Source: Kluyvera ascorbata_C
GTDB lineage: Bacteria > Pseudomonadota > Gammaproteobacteria > Enterobacterales > Enterobacteriaceae
Direction: 5' to 3'
NCBI RefSeq assembly: GCF_044197065.1
Contig: NZ_JBIQOI010000013.1
Location: forward strand, 1-64,000
DNA: 64,000 bases
In this document: in pieces, positions 49,629-59,239 of the stretch
Position numbering within the stretch: position 1 is the stretch's first letter
Layout of the letters: each line of letters begins with the position of its first letter
Made by a program: the position numbers and the translations under genes
The notes under the pieces: model-generated
The model's database searches: none
Seen by the model: the letters and a program-made list of their open reading frames with translations, nothing else
What the model was told of the DNA's origin: nothing

Positions 49629-51791
49629 ATGGACGTTTCTTACCTGCTCGACAGCCTCAACGATAAACAGCGCGAAGCCGTCGCGGCGGAGCGGACCAAT
49701 ATGCTGGTGCTCGCCGGGGCTGGCAGCGGCAAGACGCGCGTGCTGGTGCACCGTATTGCCTGGCTGCAAAGCGTCGAGAACTGCTCGCCGTACTCCATCA
49801 TGGCCGTCACCTTTACCAACAAAGCGGCGGCAGAGATGCGCCACCGTATCGCTGAGCTGATGGGCACCTCGCAGGGCGGCATGTGGGTCGGGACCTTCCA
49901 TGGGCTGGCGCACCGTCTGCTGCGCGCGCATCACCTGGACGCTAATCTGCCGCAGGATTTCCAGATCCTCGATAGCGAAGACCAGCTGCGCCTGCTCAAG
50001 CGCTTGATCAAAGCGATGAACCTCGACGAGAAGCAGTGGCCGCCGCGCCAGGCGATGTGGTTTATCAACAGCCAGAAAGACGAAGGGCTGCGCCCACATC
50101 ACCTGCAAAGCTACGGTAACCCGGTTGAACAGACCTGGCAGAAGGTTTATCAGGCCTATCAGGAAGCGTGCGACCGCGCGGGGCTGGTGGACTTTGCCGA
50201 GCTGCTGCTGCGCGCCCATGAGCTGTGGCTCAACAAGCCGCACATTCTCCAGCATTATCGCGAACGTTTTACCAATATCCTGGTGGACGAATTCCAGGAT
50301 ACCAACAACATCCAGTACGCGTGGATCCGCCTGCTGGCGGGCGACACCGGCAAAGTGATGATCGTCGGCGATGATGACCAGTCGATCTACGGCTGGCGCG
50401 GGGCGCAGGTGGAGAACATCCAGCGCTTCCTCAACGATTTCCCGGGCGCGGAAACTATCCGTCTGGAGCAGAACTACCGTTCAACCAGCAATATCCTCAG
50501 CGCTGCGAACGCCCTGATTGAAAACAACAACGGGCGTCTGGGCAAAAAGCTGTGGACCGATGGCGCCGATGGCGAACCGATTTCACTCTACTGCGCGTTT
50601 AACGAACTCGATGAAGCGCGCTTTGTGGTGAACCGCATCAAGACCTGGCAGGACAACGGCGGCGCGCTGACGCAATGCGCCATCCTCTATCGCAGCAACG
50701 CCCAGTCGCGCGTGCTGGAAGAGGCGCTGCTACAGGCCAGCATGCCGTACCGTATCTACGGCGGTATGCGCTTCTTCGAACGTCAGGAAATCAAAGACGC
50801 GCTCTCCTATCTGCGTCTTATCGCCAACCGTAACGATGACGCGGCGTTTGAACGTGTGGTGAATACGCCAACCCGCGGTATTGGCGATCGCACGCTCGAC
50901 GTGGTGCGCCAGACCTCGCGTGACCGCCAGCTAACGCTGTGGCAGGCCTGCCGCGAGCTGCTGCAGGAGAAAGCCCTTGCCGGTCGCGCCGCGAGCGCCT
51001 TACAGCGCTTTATGGAGCTTATCGACGCGCTGGCGCAGGAAACGGCCGATATGCCGCTGCACGTGCAGACCGACCGCGTGGTGAAAGACTCCGGCCTGCG
51101 CATGATGTACGAGCAGGAAAAAGGCGAGAAGGGCCAGACGCGAATCGAGAACTTAGACGAACTGGTGACGGCAACGCGCCAGTTCAGCTACAACGAAGAA
51201 GATGAAGATTTAATGCCGCTTCAGGCCTTCCTGTCCCACGCGGCGCTGGAGGCCGGGGACGGTCAGGCCGACACCTGGCAGGACGCGGTACAGCTGATGA
51301 CCCTGCACTCGGCGAAAGGCCTGGAGTTCCCGCAGGTGTTTATCGTCGGCATGGAAGAAGGGATGTTCCCGAGCCAGATGTCGCTGGATGAAGGCGGTCG
51401 CCTGGAAGAAGAACGCCGTCTGGCCTATGTTGGCGTCACCCGCGCCATGCAAAAGCTGACGCTGACCTACGCCGAAACGCGCCGCCTGTACGGCAAAGAG
51501 GTGTATCACCGTCCGTCGCGCTTTATCGGCGAGCTGCCGGAAGCCTGCGTGGAGGAGGTTCGTCTTCGCGCTACGGTCAGCCGTCCGGTGAGCCATCAGC
51601 GGATGGGCACGCCAATGGCGGAGAATGATACCGGCTATAAACTCGGCCAGCGCGTACGTCACGCGAAGTTTGGTGAAGGGACCATCGTCAACCTGGAAGG
51701 CAGCGGCGAACATAGCCGTTTGCAGGTAGCGTTTCAGGGGCAAGGAATTAAATGGCTGGTGGCAGCCTACGCCAGACTGGAAACGGTATAA
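49629..51791 (+). CDS. uvrD: DNA helicase II UvrD
   Basis: A superfamily 1A 3'-5' helicase of 720 residues acting in mismatch and nucleotide excision repair and in clearing RecA filaments and stalled polymerase. Walker A AGAGSGKT is at 29-36, with VDEFQDTNNIQ, GDDDQSIYGWRG, LEQNYRSTSN, LMTLHSAKGLEFPQVF and VGVTRAMQK. The C-terminal Tudor-like RNA polymerase-binding fold is present (GYKLGQRVRHAKFGEGTIVN). I chose the ATG at 49629. It has its own LexA-controlled promoter. Confidence 0.98.
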   Translation: MDVSYLLDSLNDKQREAVAAERTNMLVLAGAGSGKTRVLVHRIAWLQSVENCSPYSIMAVTFTNKAAAEMRHRIAELMGTSQGGMWVGTFHGLAHRLLRAHHLDANLPQDFQILDSEDQLRLLKRLIKAMNLDEKQWPPRQAMWFINSQKDEGLRPHHLQSYGNPVEQTWQKVYQAYQEACDRAGLVDFAELLLRAHELWLNKPHILQHYRERFTNILVDEFQDTNNIQYAWIRLLAGDTGKVMIVGDDDQSIYGWRGAQVENIQRFLNDFPGAETIRLEQNYRSTSNILSAANALIENNNGRLGKKLWTDGADGEPISLYCAFNELDEARFVVNRIKTWQDNGGALTQCAILYRSNAQSRVLEEALLQASMPYRIYGGMRFFERQEIKDALSYLRLIANRNDDAAFERVVNTPTRGIGDRTLDVVRQTSRDRQLTLWQACRELLQEKALAGRAASALQRFMELIDALAQETADMPLHVQTDRVVKDSGLRMMYEQEKGEKGQTRIENLDELVTATRQFSYNEEDEDLMPLQAFLSHAALEAGDGQADTWQDAVQLMTLHSAKGLEFPQVFIVGMEEGMFPSQMSLDEGGRLEEERRLAYVGVTRAMQKLTLTYAETRRLYGKEVYHRPSRFIGELPEACVEEVRLRATVSRPVSHQRMGTPMAENDTGYKLGQRVRHAKFGEGTIVNLEGSGEHSRLQVAFQGQGIKWLVAAYARLETV

Positions 51792-51938
51792 CTTTCAGAA
51801 AAATATCATTATTTTGTAACGATATGCTAGCCTTACTGAACAGAAGGTAATTAATCCCGGATAGCGTTTCGTTGCGTGTTGACGGCGTTTTTTTGCTGGC
51901 GTAACATGCGCGCACGATTACGCTAAGAGGACAAAGCC

Positions 51939-51995
51939 TTGGACACACCCAGTAGATGCTGGCTCACCTTCCTGTCATTCAGGAACAACTCCTAA
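51939..51995 (+). CDS. corL: corA leader peptide CorL
   Basis: An 18-residue frame (MDTPSRCWLTFLSFRNNS) starting with TTG, with AAGAGGACAAAGCC before it, a good ribosome binding site. In Salmonella translation of a short leader ORF called corL sets alternate leader structures and decides Rho-dependent termination before corA. Position, size and structure fit; the exact match to the published peptide is from memory. Confidence 0.65.
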   Translation: MDTPSRCWLTFLSFRNNS

Positions 51996-52022
51996 GGCTA
52001 TCCTCTTATGCTGATAGCCTTA
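51993..52022 (+). other. Leader hairpin overlapping the corL stop codon
   Basis: TAAGGCTATC (51993-52002) pairs perfectly with GATAGCCTTA (52013-52022). The left arm begins with the corL stop codon, so a terminating ribosome would keep the hairpin open. Confidence 0.7.
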
Positions 52023-52144
52023 GCGGTTGTCAGCGACTCGTATTTCCCGTCGCATTGAGTCAGGCTGTTTAATGGTCTGAAACCCCTGTAGTTTCTGTGT
52101 GCCCACCGGCTGTCCGATAATTTTTTGCATTGGGAGTCCCGGTC

Positions 52145-53095
52145 ATGCTGAGCGCATTTCAACTGGAAAACAATCGTTTAACGCGTCTTGAGGCGGATGA
52201 GATCGATCATCTTGCCAGCTCGGTCTGGGTTGATTTAGTCGAGCCTGACGACGACGAACGAAACCGTGTGCAAAAGGATTTGGGCCAGAACCTGGCCACG
52301 CGCCCCGAACTGGAAGACATCGAAGCATCCGCACGTTTTTTTGAAGACGAAGACGGCCTGCATATTCACTCCTTCTTCTTTTATGAAGATGCGGACGATC
52401 ACGCGGGTAACTCCACCGTGGCATTCACCATCCGCGAAGGGCGTCTGTTTACCTTGCGTGAACGCGAGCTGCCGGCATTCCGCCTTTACCGCATGCGTGC
52501 GCGTAATCAGGAGATGGCGGACGGTAACGCCTACGAGCTGCTGCTCGACCTGTTTGAAACCAAAATCGAACAGCTGGCGGATGAAATCGAAAACATCTAC
52601 AGCGATCTCGAAAAGCTGAGCCGCGTTATTATGGAAGGGCACCAGGGCGACGAGTATGACGAAGCGCTCTCGACGCTGGCTGAACTGGAAGATATCGGCT
52701 GGAAGGTACGCCTGTGTCTGATGGATACCCAGCGTGCGTTGAACTTCCTGGTACGTAAGGCTCGTTTGCCAGCGAATCAGCTTGAGCAGGCGCGAGAAAT
52801 CCTGCGAGATATCGAATCTCTGCTGCCGCACAACGAATCGCTGTTCCAGAAAGTTAACTTCCTGATGCAGGCGGCGATGGGCTTTATCAACATCGAGCAG
52901 AACCGCATCATCAAGATCTTCTCGGTGGTATCGGTAGTGTTCCTGCCGCCAACGCTGGTGGCGTCGAGCTATGGGATGAACTTCGAGTTTATGCCGGAGC
53001 TGAGATGGAGTTTTGGTTATCCTGGGGCGATTATCTTTATGATCCTGGCAGGGCTTGCGCCGTACCTGTACTTTAAGCGCAAGAACTGGCTGTAG
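52145..53095 (+). CDS. corA: Magnesium/cobalt channel CorA
   Basis: A pentameric Mg2+ channel of 316 residues. A large cytoplasmic N-terminal domain carries the long stalk helix; two C-terminal helices follow, with the selectivity motif YGMNFEF at the end of the first and a basic tail KRKNWL. I chose the ATG at 52145, giving the E. coli length. It is transcribed alone behind a long regulatory leader. Confidence 0.98.
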   Translation: MLSAFQLENNRLTRLEADEIDHLASSVWVDLVEPDDDERNRVQKDLGQNLATRPELEDIEASARFFEDEDGLHIHSFFFYEDADDHAGNSTVAFTIREGRLFTLRERELPAFRLYRMRARNQEMADGNAYELLLDLFETKIEQLADEIENIYSDLEKLSRVIMEGHQGDEYDEALSTLAELEDIGWKVRLCLMDTQRALNFLVRKARLPANQLEQAREILRDIESLLPHNESLFQKVNFLMQAAMGFINIEQNRIIKIFSVVSVVFLPPTLVASSYGMNFEFMPELRWSFGYPGAIIFMILAGLAPYLYFKRKNWL

Positions 53096-53105
53096 TTGTG
53101 GCTGT

Positions 53106-53182
53106 GCCGGATGGCGCTTCGCTTATCCGGCCTACAACAGCACATCAATGTAGGCCGGATAAGGCGCAGCCGCCATCCGGCA
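53106..53182. repeat. BIME (paired REP sequences)
   Basis: Two inverted REP units, GCCGGATGGCGCTTCGCTTA then TCCGGCCTAC, and GTAGGCCGGATAAGGCGCAG then CCGCCATCCGGCA. It lies between the convergent ends of corA and rarD. Confidence 0.92.
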
Positions 53183-53189
53183 TTGTCTT

Positions 53190-54083
53190 TTAGCTCCGAC
53201 GTCCTCGTCTCTGCGTATAAATCGCATCCATCACGAATATCGCCAGCGCGACCCAGATAAACGCAAAGGTCACCATCTTATCCGCACCCGGCACTTCGCC
53301 GTAGAACGTCACCGCCAGCAGGAACATCAGCGTCGGGCCGATATACTGGAAAAAGCCCAGCGTTGACAGGCGCAGACGCGTTGCCGCGCCGGTAAAGCAC
53401 AGCAGTGGGATAGTCGTCACGACGCCTGCGGCAATCAGCAGCAGGTTCAGCGACCAGGGGTTGCTGCCCATGTGGCTGGTGGCGCTATCGGAGATGCCGA
53501 AGAGATAAATCGCGGCCACGGGAAGCAGCCAGAGCGTCTCAAACAGCATACCTGTCTGCGCATCGACGGCGATTTTCTTACGCACTAGCCCATAGAAGGC
53601 GAAGCTAAACGCCAGCCCCAGGGCAATGATTGGCAGCGAGCCAAAGGTCCATAGCTGTACCAGAACGCCGCAAATCGCCAGCGCCACGGCTAACCACTGC
53701 ATCCGACGAAAACGCTCGCCGAGAAAAATCATCCCCAACAAAATATTCACCAACGGATTGATGAAGTAGCCGAGGCTCGCCTCCAGCATATGGTGGTTAT
53801 TGACCGACCAGATAAACAGCAGCCAGTTACCGCCGATTAAGACTGCCGATAGCGCGAGCAGGAAGATCTTCTTTGGGGTCTTCAGCAGCGTTTTGACCTG
53901 CGGCCACTGACGGCTGATGCTGATGAGCGCCACCATAAAGAAAAATGACCAGATAACACGGTGGGTCAGGATTTCATCGGCTGGAACGTAGTAAATCAGC
54001 TTGAAGTAGGCTGGAGCGATGCCCCAGATGAAATAGGCGGCAAGGGCCAGAAGTACGCCTTGTCGCGTCTGTTTGGGATCCAT
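53190..54083 (-). CDS. rarD: EamA-family transporter RarD
   Basis: A drug/metabolite transporter of 297 residues with ten predicted helices made of two EamA repeats. The start TRQGVLLALAAYFIWGIAPA and SLGYFINPLVNILLG are characteristic. RarD is linked by homology to chloramphenicol-sensitive phenotypes, but its substrate is unknown. I chose the ATG at 54081-54083; an in-frame ATG three codons earlier exists. Convergent with corA. Confidence 0.93.
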   Translation of the reverse strand: MDPKQTRQGVLLALAAYFIWGIAPAYFKLIYYVPADEILTHRVIWSFFFMVALISISRQWPQVKTLLKTPKKIFLLALSAVLIGGNWLLFIWSVNNHHMLEASLGYFINPLVNILLGMIFLGERFRRMQWLAVALAICGVLVQLWTFGSLPIIALGLAFSFAFYGLVRKKIAVDAQTGMLFETLWLLPVAAIYLFGISDSATSHMGSNPWSLNLLLIAAGVVTTIPLLCFTGAATRLRLSTLGFFQYIGPTLMFLLAVTFYGEVPGADKMVTFAFIWVALAIFVMDAIYTQRRGRRS

Positions 54084-54133
54084 TTGAAACATCCATTTCG
54101 AAAAAGTAACGCAATTTTACGCGATTCTGGCGG

Positions 54134-54601
54134 TTATCCCACCATATAAGTCGCCGTGGCGCTGGCGATATGCGTCTTCTCTTCGTTGTGCAATTCAACA
54201 CGGGCAACGGCAACCTTATTGCCTGCGCGCAGCAGCGTGCTGGTAGCGGTAAAGCGCGTGCCGCGTCCTGGGCGAAGATAGTCGACGCGCAGGTCGATGG
54301 TGCCCATCTTTGACAGTCGCTGTCTTAGCTCATCTTCATTGATGGTGTCATGGCGGGCCAGCGTGCTGCCTACGCAGACCAGCCCTGCCGCGACATCCAG
54401 CGCCGAGGCAATCACCCCGCCGTGCAGAATACTTTGCGCCCAGTTGCCGACCATCATCGGCTGATTGTTGAAACTCAGCTGTGCGAACGCTTTCTCATAG
54501 ATCTCCAGCTCCAGATTCAGCGCCCGGTTGAACGGCATGTGATAGACAAAGATTTCGCCAACCAGCTTGAGTGCGGCTTCCGCGGTGAGTTCTGCAGACA
54601 T
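54134..54601 (-). CDS. yigI: Hot-dog fold acyl-CoA thioesterase YigI
   Basis: A PaaI-like hot-dog thioesterase of 155 residues. The family segment is LHGGVIASALDVAAGLVC (helix with the catalytic Asp) and DYLRPGRGTRFTATSTLLRA. E. coli YigI acts on medium- and long-chain acyl-CoA. It is divergent from pldA and 50 bases upstream of rarD on the same strand. Confidence 0.92.
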   Translation of the reverse strand: MSAELTAEAALKLVGEIFVYHMPFNRALNLELEIYEKAFAQLSFNNQPMMVGNWAQSILHGGVIASALDVAAGLVCVGSTLARHDTINEDELRQRLSKMGTIDLRVDYLRPGRGTRFTATSTLLRAGNKVAVARVELHNEEKTHIASATATYMVG

Positions 54602-54760
54602 AGTAACCTTACATTTTATTGTTAATAAAATGTTGATTTTATGCCTAATGGATGTTGATTTCTACTTTCAGAAAGGTTTGATGAGCAAGAACCGCGTAAA
54701 CGGGTAGAATACGTGTCAATTTGTTACCCATTACTTATATATCTCAGGGGAAGTTGATTG

Positions 54761-55627
54761 ATGCGGATCTCACTAAGTGGGCTGCTGGCGTTGCTGATGC
54801 CTGTCGCGGCGCTGGCGCAGGAAGCGACAATGAAAGACGTGCACGATGCGCCGGCAGTACGCGGCAGTATTATCGCCAACCTTCTACAGGACCATGATAA
54901 TCCGTTCACGCTCTACCCCTATGAAAGCAACTATCTGCTCTACACCTGGACCAGCGACCTCAACAAAGAGGCGATTCGTTCCTACGATTGGGCTGAGAAT
55001 GCGCGCAAAGATGAGGTGAAATTCCAGCTTAGCCTGGCCTTCCCGCTGTGGCGTGGCATTCTGGGGGATAACTCGGTGCTGGCAGCCTCCTACACCCAGC
55101 GTTCATGGTGGCAGCTCTCCAACAGCGAGGAGTCTGCGCCATTCCGCGAAACCAACTATGAGCCGCAGCTTTTCCTTGGTTTTGCGACCGACTACCGCTT
55201 TGCGGGCTGGACGCTTCGCGACGTTGAGATGGGCTATAACCATGACTCCAACGGCCGCTCAGACCCCACCTCCCGCAGTTGGAACCGTCTGTACACACGC
55301 TTAATGGCGCAGAACGGCAACTGGCTGGTCGAAGTGAAGCCTTGGTACGTGATTGGCGATACCGACGATAACCCGGATATCACCAAATATATGGGCTATT
55401 ACCGGCTGAAAATTGGCTATCAGCTGGGAGATGCCGTGTTAAGCGCACAGGGGCAATATAACTGGAATACCGGCTACGGCGGCGCTGAGATTGGCGTCAG
55501 CTATCCGATCACTAAGCACGTCCGTTTCTATACTCAGGTGTATAGTGGATACGGTGAATCGCTTATCGACTATAACTTTAACCAGACTCGCGTTGGGGTC
55601 GGGGTGATGCTTAACGATCTGTTTTAA
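54761..55627 (+). CDS. pldA: Outer membrane phospholipase A
   Basis: A 12-stranded outer-membrane beta-barrel of 288 residues, dimer-activated and calcium-dependent, that removes mislocalised phospholipids. Signal peptide of about 19 residues ending ALA. The catalytic set in GYNHDSNGRSDPTSRSWNR is H161, S163 and N175 (142, 144 and 156 of the mature protein). I chose the ATG at 54761 after CAGGGGAAG; a TTG directly before it is in frame. The signal peptide differs more from E. coli than the barrel does. Confidence 0.97.
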   Translation: MRISLSGLLALLMPVAALAQEATMKDVHDAPAVRGSIIANLLQDHDNPFTLYPYESNYLLYTWTSDLNKEAIRSYDWAENARKDEVKFQLSLAFPLWRGILGDNSVLAASYTQRSWWQLSNSEESAPFRETNYEPQLFLGFATDYRFAGWTLRDVEMGYNHDSNGRSDPTSRSWNRLYTRLMAQNGNWLVEVKPWYVIGDTDDNPDITKYMGYYRLKIGYQLGDAVLSAQGQYNWNTGYGGAEIGVSYPITKHVRFYTQVYSGYGESLIDYNFNQTRVGVGVMLNDLF

Positions 55628-55697
55628 GTGAAAATCCTGCGGTTTGTTGCGAGCATGGCCGAAGGAATTCGTCTAAAACGTTGCAGTTTGGCACGCG

Positions 55698-55726
55698 GGC
55701 GCTGAAAATAGCGCCTGTTTTTATTT
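55698..55726 (+). terminator. Probable pldA terminator
   Basis: GGCGCT-GAAAAT-AGCGCC (55698-55715) followed by TGTTTTTATTT. A short but plausible intrinsic terminator between pldA and recQ. Confidence 0.75.
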
Positions 55727-55744
55727 AACGGTAATGGGGTCAAT

Positions 55745-57574
55745 GTGGCACAGGCGGAAGTTTTAAATCAGGAATCGCTGGCTAAACAGGTTTTGCAAGA
55801 GACCTTTGGCTACCAGCAGTTCCGTCCTGGCCAGGAAACCATTATCGACACCGTGCTGGAAGGGCGCGACTGCCTGGTCGTGATGCCCACCGGCGGCGGT
55901 AAATCGCTATGCTATCAAATTCCTGCGCTGGTGCTTAACGGCCTGACGGTGGTGGTTTCACCGCTGATCTCGCTGATGAAGGACCAGGTCGATCAGCTGC
56001 TGGCGAACGGCGTCGCGGCGGCCTGTATTAACTCCACTCAAACTCGTGAACAGCAGCAAGAGGTGATGGCTGGCTGCCGCAGCGGGCAGATTCGCCTGCT
56101 GTATATCGCCCCGGAACGCCTGATGCTGGATAACTTCCTTGAGCATCTGGCGCACTGGAATCCGGCGATGCTGGCGGTGGATGAAGCGCACTGTATCTCG
56201 CAGTGGGGGCATGATTTCCGCCCGGAATATGCCGCCCTGGGTCAACTGCGCCAGCGATTCCCTGCGTTGCCGTTTATGGCGTTGACCGCCACCGCCGATG
56301 ACACCACCCGCAGCGATATTGTCCGCCTGCTGGGGTTGAACGATCCGTTTATCCAAATCAGCAGTTTTGACCGCCCGAATATTCGCTACATGCTGATGGA
56401 GAAGTTCAAGCCTCTCGACCAACTGATGCGCTACGTGCAGGAGCAGCGCGGTAAATCTGGCATTATTTACTGCAATAGCCGCGCGAAGGTGGAAGACACC
56501 GCCGCCCGCTTGCAGAGCCGCGGCATCAGCGCGGGGGCCTATCACGCCGGGCTTGAAAATAACGTGCGCGCCGACGTGCAGGAAAAATTCCAGCGCGACG
56601 ATTTGCAAATCGTGGTGGCTACCGTGGCTTTCGGGATGGGCATCAACAAGCCTAACGTCCGTTTCGTGGTGCACTTCGACATTCCGCGCAATATCGAATC
56701 CTACTATCAGGAGACCGGTCGCGCTGGTCGAGACGGCTTGCCAGCGGAAGCGATGCTGTTTTACGACCCGGCGGATATGGCGTGGCTACGCCGCTGCCTG
56801 GAAGAAAAACCTGAGGGCATGTTGCAGGACATTGAGCGGCATAAGCTCAACGCGATGGGGGCGTTTGCTGAAGCGCAGACCTGCCGTCGCCTGGTGCTGC
56901 TCAACTACTTTGGCGAAGGTCGTCAGGAGCCGTGCGGTAACTGCGATATCTGCCTCGACCCACCGAAACAGTACGACGGCGTGCAGGACGCGCAGATTGC
57001 GCTCTCCACCATTGGGCGGGTTAACCAGCGCTTTGGGATGGGCTATGTCGTTGAGGTGATTCGCGGTGCGAACAGCCAGCGTATCCGCGAATTCGGCCAC
57101 GATAAACTGAAAGTCTACGGGATGGGGCGCGATAAAAGTCACGAACACTGGGTCAGCGTTATTCGCCAGCTTATCCACTTAGGTTTCGTCACCCAGAACA
57201 TTGCTCAACATTCGGCGCTGCAGCTTACCGACGCATCCCGCCCGGTGTTGCGCGGTGAAGCGCCGCTGCAACTTGCGGTACCGCGTATCGTGGCGCTGAA
57301 GCCGCGTGTGATGCAGAAAGCGGCGGTAGGCAATTATGACAAACAGCTGTTTGCCAAACTGCGCAAGCTGCGTAAAGCGATTGCCGATGAAGAAAATATC
57401 CCGCCTTATGTGGTCTTCAACGATGCCACGCTGATTGAGATGGCTGAACAAATGCCAATCTCCCCGAGCGATATGCTCAGCGTCAACGGCGTTGGTACGC
57501 GTAAGCTCGAGCGTTTTGGCCGTGAGTTTCTGGCGCTTATCCGCGCTCACGTCGACGGCGACGATGAGGAGTAG
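55745..57574 (+). CDS. recQ: ATP-dependent DNA helicase RecQ
   Basis: A superfamily 2 3'-5' helicase of 609 residues for the RecF pathway. Walker A MPTGGGKS is at 47-54, the DEAH box is AVDEAHCISQWGHDFRPEY, motif VI is QETGRAGRDG. The zinc site uses CRRL and CGNCDIC; then a winged helix and a C-terminal HRDC domain (from about 525). It starts with GTG at 55745, as in E. coli. Confidence 0.98.
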   Translation: MAQAEVLNQESLAKQVLQETFGYQQFRPGQETIIDTVLEGRDCLVVMPTGGGKSLCYQIPALVLNGLTVVVSPLISLMKDQVDQLLANGVAAACINSTQTREQQQEVMAGCRSGQIRLLYIAPERLMLDNFLEHLAHWNPAMLAVDEAHCISQWGHDFRPEYAALGQLRQRFPALPFMALTATADDTTRSDIVRLLGLNDPFIQISSFDRPNIRYMLMEKFKPLDQLMRYVQEQRGKSGIIYCNSRAKVEDTAARLQSRGISAGAYHAGLENNVRADVQEKFQRDDLQIVVATVAFGMGINKPNVRFVVHFDIPRNIESYYQETGRAGRDGLPAEAMLFYDPADMAWLRRCLEEKPEGMLQDIERHKLNAMGAFAEAQTCRRLVLLNYFGEGRQEPCGNCDICLDPPKQYDGVQDAQIALSTIGRVNQRFGMGYVVEVIRGANSQRIREFGHDKLKVYGMGRDKSHEHWVSVIRQLIHLGFVTQNIAQHSALQLTDASRPVLRGEAPLQLAVPRIVALKPRVMQKAAVGNYDKQLFAKLRKLRKAIADEENIPPYVVFNDATLIEMAEQMPISPSDMLSVNGVGTRKLERFGREFLALIRAHVDGDDEE

Positions 57575-57655
57575 TCAGTTCGCGGAAAAAGTGCAAAGAT
57601 GGTTGCTCACTGTACTATTTTCCGCGAATTTATCGTCCCGTTTGGTAGGTCTATC

Positions 57656-58276
57656 ATGATTACGCTGTTTCTGACCGTCGCGCTGGTGCACATCATTGCT
57701 TTGATGAGCCCGGGGCCGGACTTCTTTTTTGTCTCCCAGACTGCCGTTAGCCGCTCGCGCAAAGAAGCGATGATGGGCGTGCTGGGGATCACCTGTGGCG
57801 TGATGGTCTGGGCTGGCGTCGCGCTGCTTGGTCTGCACCTGATTATCGAAAAAATGGCGTGGTTGCACACCATCATTATGGTCGGCGGCGGCCTGTACCT
57901 GTGCTGGATGGGCTACCAGATGCTGCGTGGGGCGCTGAAGAAAGAGAAGGTCGATTCAGCCGAACCGCAGGTTGAACTGGCTCAGGGCGGGCGCAGCTTT
58001 ATGAAAGGCCTGCTGACTAACCTGGCGAACCCAAAAGCGATTATCTACTTTGGCTCGGTGTTCTCACTGTTTGTCGGCGATAACGTCGGCGCGGGCGAAC
58101 GCTGGGGGATCTTCTTGCTGATTATCCTTGAAACGCTGGCCTGGTTTACCGTGGTGGCGAGTCTGTTTGCGCTACCTGCTATGCGTCGCGGCTATCAGCG
58201 TGCGGCGAAGTGGATTGACGGCGTGGCGGGCACGTTGTTCGCGGGCTTCGGCATTCACCTGATTATATCGCGCTAA
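57656..58276 (+). CDS. rhtC: Threonine exporter RhtC
   Basis: A LysE/RhtB-family exporter of 206 residues and about six helices. Family segments are ALMSPGPDFFFVSQTAVSRS near the start and LTNLANPKAIIYFGSVFS. It exports threonine in E. coli. I chose the ATG at 57656 to match E. coli; the frame is open upstream. It lies 81 bases after recQ and is convergent with rhtB. Confidence 0.96.
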   Translation: MITLFLTVALVHIIALMSPGPDFFFVSQTAVSRSRKEAMMGVLGITCGVMVWAGVALLGLHLIIEKMAWLHTIIMVGGGLYLCWMGYQMLRGALKKEKVDSAEPQVELAQGGRSFMKGLLTNLANPKAIIYFGSVFSLFVGDNVGAGERWGIFLLIILETLAWFTVVASLFALPAMRRGYQRAAKWIDGVAGTLFAGFGIHLIISR

Positions 58277-58283
58277 GTTGTTG

Positions 58284-58311
58284 GCCCACTCGGTATCGTT
58301 ATCGGGTGGGC
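58284..58311 (+). other. Hairpin after rhtC
   Basis: GCCCACTCG (58284-58292) pairs, with one T-G, to CGGGTGGGC (58303-58311). There is no T run, so it may protect the rhtC mRNA rather than terminate. The remaining 135 bases to rhtB show no gene. Confidence 0.45.
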
Positions 58312-58446
58312 TGTGCGGTGTTTAGTGGCGGAGTTGCTGGAGTTCATCGGGAGAAAGTCCGGTGTTCTCTGATGTTCGATAAGGACGTGGACATAGCCGC
58401 TCCCGGTGGTGGGCTGCACCCCGCGACAAAATTTTGCGCGCCGGAT

Positions 58447-59067
58447 TCAGGCATGCCGTGCCGATGCCAGCAGCGCTCCTACCAGCATAAACAGCGAACC
58501 AAACACTTTGTTCAGCGCCTTCATCTGCTTCGGTCCTTTAATCCACGCCGAGATCCGCTGCGCCAGCGTGGCGTAACCAATCATCACGATAATATCTACG
58601 ACGATGGTCGTTATCCCGAGCACCAGATACTGCATAACCTGCGGCTGGTGCGGCACGATAAACTGCGGGAATAGTGCCGCGAGGAACACGATGCTTTTCG
58701 GGTTGGTCAGGTTAACGAATACTGCGCGCTGGAACAGCTTGCCACGGCTTTGCGTCTTCGCCAGCGTGTTCAGATCAATGGAGCCTGCAGCGCGCCACTG
58801 CTGAATACCGAGCCAGATAAGGTACGCTGCACCCGCCCATTTCAATACCTCAAAGGCCAACAGGGAGCGCGAGAAGAGTGTCCCGAGGCCTACGCCAACC
58901 AGCACGATGTGAATAGCCAGGCCGGTTTGCAGACCGGCAATCGATGCCGCAGCTCCGCGATAACCGTGGTTAATCGAGGTGGTCATGGTATTGATCGCCC
59001 CTGAGCCCGGAGAAAGGCTGAGAATTATGGATGTGAGCAGGTAGGCGAACCACCATTCGAAGGTCAT
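58447..59067 (-). CDS. rhtB: Homoserine/homoserine lactone exporter RhtB
   Basis: A LysE/RhtB-family exporter of 206 residues and six helices, closely matching E. coli RhtB (MTFEWWFAYLLTSIILSLSP, then FVNLTNPKSIVFLAALFPQF). It exports homoserine and homoserine lactone. I chose the ATG at 59065-59067 after GGGAGTTTC. In E. coli pldB follows this point; here the accessory adhesin operon begins. Confidence 0.96.
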   Translation of the reverse strand: MTFEWWFAYLLTSIILSLSPGSGAINTMTTSINHGYRGAAASIAGLQTGLAIHIVLVGVGLGTLFSRSLLAFEVLKWAGAAYLIWLGIQQWRAAGSIDLNTLAKTQSRGKLFQRAVFVNLTNPKSIVFLAALFPQFIVPHQPQVMQYLVLGITTIVVDIIVMIGYATLAQRISAWIKGPKQMKALNKVFGSLFMLVGALLASARHA

Positions 59068-59239
59068 GAGAAACTCCCTGATTGTCTGTTTTTTTTGCCA
59101 CAATACGCTACTGGCATTGCATTTGGTCAGGTATCAGAAAAAAAGGATTAACGTGGTCTGCGAGGCGCAATATCCGATGTTTTTCCGGGTAATAGCCCAA
59201 TAAACAAGAGAAAATACGAGTGCCGTTGAGTGATGGCAA

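Larger units (their letters stand above)
51792..52144 (+). promoter_or_regulatory. corA upstream region and long 5' leader
   Basis: A 353-base gap between uvrD and corA. The first part (51792-51930) is AT-rich and probably holds the corA promoter. The rest is a long leader with the corL frame, a strong hairpin over its stop codon, and a second structured stretch up to the ribosome binding site TGGGAGTCCCGGTC. The layout matches the Mg-sensing, Rho-controlled corA leader known from Salmonella. Confidence 0.7.

Noticed and set aside
49032..50255. 407-codon minus-strand frame across yigB and uvrD
   Set aside because: It spans two well-supported genes on the other strand and has no domain or start signal.
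58306..58674. 122-codon plus-strand frame between rhtC and rhtB
   Set aside because: More than half lies antisense to rhtB, and the start of the frame has no ribosome binding site or family resemblance.
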